Assembly: GCF_000213175.1 (NCBI RefSeq)
Contig: NW_009799100.1
Span: 1,605,887 to 1,669,886 of the forward strand
DNA length: 64,000 nt
Direction of reading: 5' to 3'
From: Neurospora tetrasperma FGSC 2508
Lineage: Eukaryota > Ascomycota > Sordariomycetes > Sordariales > Sordariaceae
The notes under the pieces: model-generated
What the model saw: the letters and a program-made list of their open reading frames with translations, nothing else
The model's database searches: none
Told to the model about the DNA's origin: nothing
Part shown: positions 56,158-64,000 of the stretch, piece after piece
Layout: each line of letters opens with the position of its first letter
Numbering within the stretch: position 1 is the first letter of the stretch
Position numbers and translations under genes: made by a program

Positions 56158-57760
56158 GGCTGTCTGTGGAATATCGCCAGTATTATAGGGCCATAAGGAT
56201 CATAGTGGGTTGATGTGCATGGACTGTGCTGAGATACGGGCGCATGACTGGTCAAAATACGCGACTTGATACTGGCGTGCCCATCAAACTGTTCATTACG
56301 TCGGTCATAAAGGGGTTGAGGAACCGGCTTGACTTGTTATGTGCCTTGTGGTTGGTTTAACTTGGTAGACGTCCACTAAAGCATTATGAAGGAATGAAAA
56401 GGGCATATTGACTGTCAAGTACCTTAACTCATGACTGGCGACGTGACCCCTAAAACTGATATTTATCGATGTAAAATCGTTCTGTTGAGTCAATCTGGAT
56501 GAGTTAACTTGCCCATAACTGCTAAACCATGCACGTTCGCACCCTTTCTTTCCTTGAAGACGAACGACGGTGTAACAATGACTTCTTAAAACCTGAAGGA
56601 ACTTGCGAGCAGATTTCTCAGACAGGACACCATATCTGAATTTTGTGACTGGTGATGAAAGCCGGCTTGTTGATGCATGTTGATGTATGGCGTGGAATGC
56701 TACAAAGACATCGTTTCAAAGACAACAGTATGGTATGAACATCCATGACGAATATGATGGGTCTGATATTTGCATAAAAGTCAACAACAATGGAGTATAC
56801 TTTTTAGGAAACGCAATGTAAAGAGGAAATATCCCACTTGGATACAAAAGCGTCTGTGTGTAAATGATAGGTGCTTGCGGTCAAGTTCACCCGTTGTGGA
56901 CACTTGCGGTTCACGGGTCAGAAGAAAAAGATAGAAGAATAAAAAGACAAGCATTCGGATTTTGCGTTGACAGCTAACACAACTCAGCTCTGGTTCAACT
57001 CATGAAAGTGTGAAGACGGCAATATGTGGTTGAGCAACGATAGAGATATTCGGATGAACTTGGCAGAATATGATTTTTTGGAAGTTTCGAGTTGTACGTA
57101 GCATCCTCACTTCGTTTGTTGTTGGTCAGGTATGCAGGCTATGACAGGCAAAGAAACATGACCTGGCTTGCTGCCTCTAGGTCTCAGTTGGGTCAGGCAA
57201 GGGAACTTATAAGCGAAGTAAAGTGTTTGACCGGTCAATAGCATAAAGATCTGCGATGACGAGCAAAGAATTCGTCGTTGTGGTGAATATGTAGAGGTAT
57301 ACCTCGGCGATGTTCATTGACGTTACAATGCATTGGAGACAAGTGAGGAGCATGCTCCAAACGCGCATGTCTGACGATGAATCAGCGGGGGTAGCGGGTC
57401 GGGTTAGGGTTATGCAACGCAGCACCAGCCTATCAGCATGCACAAGACGACCCAAATCTTCTCCTGAATTGCCAACTCCCCGACTCTCTCAACTCCTCCG
57501 ACAACGTTTAGGAACGAAAACAGCCACAAACCCTCTTTACAGCGATCACAACACCTCCCGAAACCTCGCTCACTTCCCACACCCGATTACTGTGGATTAC
57601 ACTAAACCCCGAATACTCTCTTGTAGGGGTCAGTGACATTCGGGAATCCGGTCCATCCAAAGACAGACAGGAAGGACAGCAGCCACTCGTTCGCCGAGCC
57701 CGCCCGCCCGCCCGCTTTAATAGAAGAACGTCGGGCCACTGCCTAATTGAGGACCTGACC
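56158..57760. other. Intergenic region upstream of the CENP-B-like gene
   Basis: About 1.6 kb. It holds a telomere-type motif (57401) and a GCCC-repeat tract (about 57698-57716) close to the start codon. No gene supported. Confidence 0.45.
57401..57412. promoter_or_regulatory. Telomere-type motif GGGTTAGGGTTA
   Basis: Two telomere repeats about 350 nt before the start codon of the CENP-B-like gene. Confidence 0.4.
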
Positions 57761-59005
57761 ATGTCGGCCGTCGAAAGCGAGGCTGCCACCAATGCCAACA
57801 CCACATCTAACCAAAACAACAACAGCAGCCAAAACGGCAGCCTCTCGCCGCCCAAGGAACGCGAACGCAACTCGCTGACGCTCGACCAGCGCCGCGCCCT
57901 CCGACGATGGGCCAACTCGCAAACCGTCCGGCCTAGCCACAAGGCCTGCATCGAGTGGTTTCAAACGCAATACAACCAGACCATCTCTCAATCGACCGTC
58001 TCTCACTCTCTTTCTCCAAAATACGCCCGTTTGGATGGCGACCCGCAGCTCTCCGGCTCGCGCCTGCGCTTTGGCAACTGGCCCGACGTCGAGAAGCTCG
58101 TCCTGCTCTGGCACCAGCAGATGGTAGCCTCGGGCCGGCAACCGTCTAACGAGGAACTCGCCGAAAAGGCCAAGAACATCTTCACCCAATTGCCGCGCTA
58201 CAAGGACGAGACAGCTCCAGAGTTCAGTCCGGGATGGATCCATCGCTTCAAGAAGCGTTATGGCCTGCTGATCCGCCGCCAGCGGCGCCACGGCACGGCG
58301 CCCAACCCAGCCGACGACATACCCTACCTCGTCGACGCCGTGGGCCGCTTCATGAGCATCACAGCCGACGTCTCCCCCACAGTGATCCGCGACACGGTCG
58401 TGCGCGTGGTGGGCGTCGAGCCTACGCTAGCCACGTGCGCGCGCGTGAGGGATGAAATCGTCAGGAAGATGGAGGGTCCTTCCCCCGCTCCCCATCACCA
58501 GCAACCTAACCCCCACCAGAACCAGCATCAGCAACACCTGGCCGGACTCCAGCAGCAGCAACAGCATCCCGCTCTGAACGCAGTTGGCGACACACCCATG
58601 GGCGGCTTTTCCCCCGACGACGATCCGGAGGTAGTCCTGCAAAATGCCCTGCGTGCTCTTCAACAAGAAGAAGCCGACGCTGAAGCCGAAGCCGCTGCTG
58701 CCCGCGAAGAGCGCGAGCGCGCTGAGCGGGGGCTGCCTCCGCTGGGAACGATTGCCGGACAGGCTTATGCGAATGCCATGTCGACACCTGCTCGTGGTGG
58801 TGGTGCTAATGGGACTACTACAGGCGCGAGGTTCGTGCCCGGTGCTACGGGGGTAGAGGACCCGTTGACGCTGACGCCGATTCCGAGTGGAGGACCCGTA
58901 TCTCTGACGGATCGGCCGGTCAGATGCCCGTTTTGTGTGAATCAAAGGATGTTGAGGACTATCAAGGAGGCGGTCGAGCATATGAGTACTCATGTCGTAG
59001 TTTGA
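57761..59005 (+). CDS. CENP-B/ARS-binding-protein-like DNA-binding protein
   Basis: A single exon of 414 residues. About 38-90 is an HTH of the ARS-binding/CENP-B N-terminal type (LTLDQRRALRRWANSQ, ACIEWFQTQYNQTISQSTVS). About 105-175 is the second, CENP-B-type HTH (LVLLWHQQMVASGRQPSNEE, FSPGWIHRFKKRYGLL). The order and spacing match fission yeast Abp1/Cbh1. No DDE transposase core follows. Instead come a Gln/His-rich stretch, a Glu/Ala-rich helix and a C-terminal CPFC-x14-H-x3-H zinc-finger-like motif. It is likely a nuclear DNA-binding protein derived from a transposase ancestor and now a host gene. Confidence 0.8.
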   Translation: MSAVESEAATNANTTSNQNNNSSQNGSLSPPKERERNSLTLDQRRALRRWANSQTVRPSHKACIEWFQTQYNQTISQSTVSHSLSPKYARLDGDPQLSGSRLRFGNWPDVEKLVLLWHQQMVASGRQPSNEELAEKAKNIFTQLPRYKDETAPEFSPGWIHRFKKRYGLLIRRQRRHGTAPNPADDIPYLVDAVGRFMSITADVSPTVIRDTVVRVVGVEPTLATCARVRDEIVRKMEGPSPAPHHQQPNPHQNQHQQHLAGLQQQQQHPALNAVGDTPMGGFSPDDDPEVVLQNALRALQQEEADAEAEAAAAREERERAERGLPPLGTIAGQAYANAMSTPARGGGANGTTTGARFVPGATGVEDPLTLTPIPSGGPVSLTDRPVRCPFCVNQRMLRTIKEAVEHMSTHVVV

Positions 59006-60723
59006 GGGAAAGATGTGAATGAGACAGGGACCCTTGCTTGGGACTGGCGTTATGCCTGCCTCGCTCCCCATGTCGAGGCGTGTTTTTTTCTTTTTTTTTT
59101 CTTTTTTTTTTTTTGTAATGGGTTTAGTTTAGAGTTTCTTTCCCGTTTCCCGGTCTTCCATTTCTTGTTTTTTTTCTCCCCTTCTTTTCTATTTCTTTTT
59201 CTCGTTTTGTTTGTTTCATCGTTAAATATGTCTGCCTCGTTGGGCAACAGTCAGTCAGCCATGATTATCCTGGCATTCCAGGTATCGCTATATCTGCTTG
59301 GGACTCTCTGGTGGATTGCAACTGGCGTTTTAGGTGTCAATTTTTATCAGCGGTATACGGTTCGTTGTACGCCCAACTCACTTTTCTTCGGAGAAATGTG
59401 AGCTTCGGAGTTATTAGTTGGGGACGTGTATTGCATTTCTAGATGCTTTTCAGAAAGAGTTTGCTAGATCTGGCCTTCGGGCTGGTTGACTTACAAGTGT
59501 TACAATAGTAGTGCGAAACGACATCTACTTCGGTACTCCTAATATGTAACGAACTCTGACTGATTGGTGTGAGGGTGTCATGGTTAATATGGATTCCTTT
59601 ACCGGAACAAGTATGCGATGTATGTTTTCGATGGGCTTGGCATTTCCCGTAATAGTGTAGTATTTGTTCAACTTCCAATGACATTGTATAGCATATCACA
59701 CATGCAATTATCGAAAGTCGCGATATCTTCAAATGTAGATTTATGCTATTAACTGGCTGCGAGTAGACCACCACTACTCTCTTTTTTCCGGTCATCTTTC
59801 GCTCTCATTTTTTTGATTACCAAAAACACCTTGTCTGCACATGGATATATTTGAACCTCACCAACACTGCAGAAACAATACCCCGTGTCACCCGCCATCT
59901 CGGTCAACATCTTGAAACACAAAAAAGCCTCTGGGTGTAAATTCATTTCATTCATCATCCATTCACAAGGGCCCCTTTTTCTTCTTGTCCCTTGTCATCA
60001 CCCTCAGCACCTCCATCACCACCACCACCTCTTCTCAAACCACCACCCATCTTCGACCTCCAGTAGCAACGTCGTTTGGTATCAAATTTAATTCTTCCCT
60101 CCTCCCCCACGCCTAACCAAGAATCCATCTCCCAACTTGGCCCCACTGCAGCCTTCCAGCAAGCGCGCAGATCCTCCCCTGACTCTACTTCTTTCCTTTT
60201 CCCACCACGGTCACAGACTCCTTTGGCCTGACTCTCTCCTGAGCTGTTCCAAAAAATATCACCGTATCCCAAAGTCCCTGCCGCATCCAAAATGTCCCAT
60301 GATCATCTGCGTCCCAGAAGTTTTAATGAGTGGAGAGAGACGAGCCGATCAATTCGAAATGTATTACAACGACTGAACCGCGAAGTCCTATATGATTTAC
60401 GTATGCGTTTGGGTATATTGCGTGGAGTATAGATATCGCATTGTGTGTTGGATGAAGAGCAATTTGTTGGCAGCCGTCGACGAGAAAGATGGTACGTAAC
60501 TGAGTGCCCAAATGAGTATTTCCCTCCACGTTGCTCGCCTTGCTCGTGTATGTAGCCATCTGGCGTGACTTTTGAAGGCCGAGCGCTTAGGTTACCCAGT
60601 TGCTGCCTTCGAATCAAATGTTCGTGAAACATGGCGCATGTGACCATGGTATCCGAATGCGCTGTGTATCGGGATATGGCCAACAAACATGTATGGGTTG
60701 GGGTTTCAAAGTCCGTCAGTCCA
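59006..60723. other. Intergenic region between convergent CENP-B-like and BEM1 genes
   Basis: About 1.7 kb between 3' ends. T-rich tracts at 59083-59115 and 59165-59215. No gene or RNA is supported. Confidence 0.48.
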
Positions 60724-62570
60724 TTATTCCACGTAAACAAGCAGCTTTTCGTTCCGTTGCAGTGCAATATCCAGATCTTCGTCGTTCATCAGAGGGGGCT
60801 TCTCGCCACTCGCGTCGTCCTTGTAACTTAGCTGAACGTGCTCGCCCTGAGGAATCTTGAGACGATCCAAAATCTTGTCATGGAGAGCTTGGAATGGAAT
60901 ATCAGTGGGTACGCGGATGGCGATGATGTCGCCGTTGAAGTGCAGTTTCACCTTCATTTGTGAACCACCCTGCATAATAGCAGGTGACAATGAGGTCTGT
61001 GAAGCCTGCCCAGGTCCCGGAATCTGTTGGCCGTTACCAATGCTCAGCTGCCTCTGAGGAACACCGAGGCCGGCAGAATATCTGTTGCCGGCTGTGCTCT
61101 GTAGTGAGAGGCCGTCGGCTGGTGAGTCAGAGGACGGACCAGATCCTCCCGAGAATCGGTATTCCTCGCGAGCAACGCTAGGGTCGATTTCGTAATCACC
61201 CTCTCTAGGAGAAAAGAACTGCTTGACCAGGTTACAGCGGGAGATGTGTGGCGGTTGTTCCAGTAGACTTTTAACGTAAGAGTCAAGGTTGTGGCGGCGG
61301 CCTTCCGTAATCGCATCAGTCACGTAATTAACAGGACCGGGCATGTAGGGTAGCGTCCGCTGCTTGCCGCCTGTAGTTCCAGCTTCAAGAGGGAACTCGG
61401 TTAGGAGCGCGATTTGGAAGTCGTAGAAATCCTCGTAGTATCGCGAAAGTTCGAAGCATCGACCATCCTCCAGTTCGGCTTCAATAACAAACCAGTACTT
61501 GTCCTCGGCAAAGCAGTACCTCGGAACCCTGGCTGCGATGGGTGCGTATAGTGTCGAGGCTGGCCTCGAATAGGGTTGTCCTTGAGCCTGTATCTGTTGC
61601 TGCAGAGACCTGTTAGTACAAATACGCACGCAAAGTATGTGGACAGAATACACGTACCTGGGTATGAGTAGTCTGCTGGCTCAACCGGGCGCTTCCTTGC
61701 AAAGTTAAGCGGTTCATGGCCTGGTCAAGTGGTTGTTGACCACCACCGCCACCACCAACATCAAACTTGCCGAGCGTTATGCTCGAGTTCTTGTATTCCG
61801 CAGCCATCTTCTTCCACTCCTCGACCTTTGGAATCCCAGCTTTTCGTATGGCATCATGCGGGTTCGGGACAGGGGTGTTACTCGCCATGTCCCGGATCTC
61901 AACAAAGGATACGGGAATTAGACCCGGGCCGCCAAGTCTTCCAATGGGCTTAGCCACGAACCATTCGGGGTTCGACTGGGCAATGACAATGATGGCCTCG
62001 CCCTGTTTGGCTTCCAATTCGTCTGCCCGTTCGGCTTGGAAATCGTACAAAACAACACCATAAACCATGGCTCCATTCTTGCCAGGTGTTTTCGACATCC
62101 GATGTGCGGCGTTTGCTCCAGGAGGCGAGGCCGCCGAGCCTTCGCCGTATCCCGAATCACTGTCTACGGTCTTCAAACCCAGGGAACCGGTTTGAGACTG
62201 GCCGCTATCGCGTTCCGTACGTCCAAGGGCCTGGAAATAAGCGACGGGCACGAGACCACGAGCGTCTGGTAGCGCAGGGTTGCACGCCTCGTACCACTCT
62301 GGGTCATTTTCACGACCGATGACATGGAAGAAATCGCCGCGTGAAAAGCTAAGCTCCTGTGCATTTTGTGCTTCGTAATCGTAGAGAGCTTTTATAACCT
62401 GTGATAAAAAGTTTAGCCCAAGTGCATTATGGTTGAAACCTTGTTCCAAGACATACCTTCTTTGGAGGGACGATGGCGACGGCAGATTTCGGTTGAATAG
62501 TAATATGAGGTTTGGAGTCCTTCTCTCCACCCTTGATGGACCTTCGTAGAGCCTTGAAACCGCGTGACAT
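60724..62570 (-). CDS. BEM1: BEM1-type polarity scaffold (SH3-SH3-PX-PB1)
   Basis: Three exons, 62570-62457, 62398-61658 and 61599-60724, with two 58-nt phase-0 introns, give 576 residues. The N-terminus MSRGFKALRRSIKGG is followed by SH3-1 (about 40-100, VIKALYDYEAQNAQELSF, EWYEA), SH3-2 (about 160-215, VVLYDFQAERADEL, EWFVAKP), a PX domain (about 310-420, RYYEDFYDFQIALL) and a C-terminal PB1 domain (about 495-576, MKVKLHFNGDIIAIRV). BEM1 holds Cdc42, its exchange factor Cdc24 and PAK kinases together at growth sites, and in filamentous fungi also links to NADPH oxidase. An in-frame ATG 47 codons upstream is less likely, because BEM1 proteins start close to the ALRRSIKG motif. Confidence 0.92.
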
Positions 62571-64000
62571 TGTTAGTTGCCAGAATGACGAAACCGCAGT
62601 ATTGAAATGAGTAGTCCGACTAGGCCCAGAAAATTCGAGAGGTGCTGTGGGTGTAGATGGAGCAGACACAAAGAAAAAGGATTCTTCCGGTTCACGCAAG
62701 CTGTATTGCATCGTGACGAATTGGCCAAGGCAAGAACGCCTATGTGATGGTGTATGAATACCTGAGCCGTAGCCCGATCCTATCTCTCATGTTCCCAATA
62801 GCAGTGAAGCCTCTGCCATACAATCACGAGGGCTGTTCTTTGGGGAACGAGCGAATACGATCGGACTGAAGAGGAGGAGGGACGGGGGAGGGAAGAGAGA
62901 GGGGATGGCAGAGCACAGAACAGCGGGGAATGACGTACCTTCATCTTGTCCGACAGCAATACTCAGACGACTTGTAAGCTATGTGTACACAAACCAAAAC
63001 CGGAACTATTGTGCTATACACAGAGAGAAACAGGAACGGCTGACGGGGTGAGGGGCGTCAGCGAACAACTTTTGGAGCGGGCGTCCTGGTGTCGGCGTGC
63101 GCGGGCAATCGTGGTTGGGGTTACGCCGACTCAAATGACGGACGGCGAGAGGTCTTGCCTAGGATCCCTCTGGGGTTGGTCCTGGGCGGTTCTGCTCGTG
63201 TGTGTGGTGTGTGTGTGTGTGTCGTGGAGGGTGTTGCTGGGTGGAATCTGTGTAACGATCCAAATGTGCCGTATGTATCGGTCGGATGGGAGCCGGGAAA
63301 GCAGCGCGGCGATGACGGGAGTGGATATCGCGGACGGGGTCGTTATCTGCTACACTAGTGTTTGCGACCGAGCGAACGTAAGGGAGACGTAATTTGGGAG
63401 CAGCGGTTGTCCAGCTAATTTCGGCGACCGTTTCGTGTAAAATGGTCGCGCCCCAATACTTCTGTTCCCCAAGTGGATAGCTGACCCCAAGTTCGCTGTC
63501 TGGCCGAGTTTGCCTCAATCTTGGCTTTCCGTCTTTGTTTGAGCCTGATCAGGGCCGCCTGGCGTGTGGGAGTGTGGTGTTGACGCAATTCTCTTGTTCC
63601 TTTGTTCAGCCGCAATGCCGACTGCCTAGACCCAATGCTCAATGCGCAATTCCCAGTCCGGCGAGCGCTTCTAGAATGTCTAAGTAATGGTGGACAATCC
63701 GCCGCGGGAGTTGCGTTGGATGTTGCGAGTGTTGTCGGCGATGATGGACTTGACTGTCGCAGTAGGAAGGTTGGTTGTCGAGAGTTGGAACTGGTGATGA
63801 GTGAACGAAGCGAGCGAACAGGTGGGAATGGAAACTGGAAACTGCACGGTGGCGGGGAAGGATCAGGATCAGGTGGGATATATGGCCTGCGTGCCTTGCG
63901 TGCTAGTCCTCGGGACGGGCAGCAATAGCATTAAAAAAATAATAAAAAGGGAGATAGCAACAGCCCAAAGCCAAGCTTGCAACGGAAGCAGCAAGGGTGA
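62571..64000. other. BEM1 upstream region to window end
   Basis: About 1.4 kb. It should hold the BEM1 promoter and a possibly long leader. A (GT)n tract lies at about 63200-63222. No other gene is supported up to the right edge. Confidence 0.45.

Noticed and set aside
56064-56213. Read-through C-terminus of coiled-coil protein B
   Set aside because: A 58-nt intron with a perfect branch site and TCTAG acceptor fits better, though retention cannot be excluded.
59015-59401. Phe-rich frame after the CENP-B-like gene
   Set aside because: It is a translation of T-rich 3' flanking sequence.

Overview
The window looks like nuclear DNA of a filamentous ascomycete (Pezizomycotina), most likely a sordariomycete close to Neurospora or Sordaria. 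The signs are short introns (mostly 50-130 nt) with GTRNGT-type donors and CTAAC/CTGAC branch sites, long intergenic spaces, and gene families typical of that group: BUD3 and BEM1 polarity factors, a HET-domain protein, fungal kinases with a D-I-K-P-E/D-N loop, and a CENP-B-like protein. There is no operon structure. I saw no tRNA, rRNA, CRISPR array or intact transposon. Exon joins were worked out by eye from splice signals and reading phase. Product names come from recognising family sequence, not from a database search.

Layout. At 1-352 is the 3' end of an unidentified gene. At 1.6-2.8 kb lies a PI31-like proteasome regulator, then an orphan coding segment and a 931-base assembly gap bounded by poly-C. 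REV7 (5.2-6.2 kb, minus) and a KAP114/importin-9 gene (7.1-10.4 kb, plus) are divergent. BUD3 (12.3-17.1 kb, minus) is followed by a 4.6 kb gene-free stretch.

The accessory-looking part is 21.6-33.0 kb. It holds two divergent modules, each made of a protein kinase with a shared N-terminal region plus a protein ending in a shared module of about 65 residues that has an intron at the same place. A HET-domain gene lies on the right side. Kinase 2 has two unusual features: an 8-C run that breaks its frame, and a 3' end that reads as six consecutive small phase-0 introns separated by exons of 9, 3, 3, 3 and 3 nt. I consider this array the most novel signal in the window. An allorecognition role for the island is inference from the HET gene and the architecture.

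The right half is a housekeeping region: a short DCC1-like gene (33.8-34.5), an RNF216-like RBR ubiquitin ligase with a C-terminal SUMO-interaction-like motif (35.9-39.2, minus), RAD4/XPC (41.3-44.4, minus), a CUZ1/ZFAND1-like AN1 protein (45.5-46.4), a divergent mitochondrial pair MTFP1-like/ATP19 (46.8-48.9), a small secreted protein (50.5-51.4, minus), two unrelated coiled-coil proteins of about 200 residues (52.8-56.2), a CENP-B-like DNA-binding protein (57.8-59.0) and BEM1 (60.7-62.6, minus). Functionally the window carries polarity factors (BUD3, BEM1), genome maintenance (REV7, DCC1, RAD4), ubiquitin/proteasome functions (PI31, the RBR ligase, CUZ1) and mitochondrial membrane functions (ATP19, MTFP1-like).
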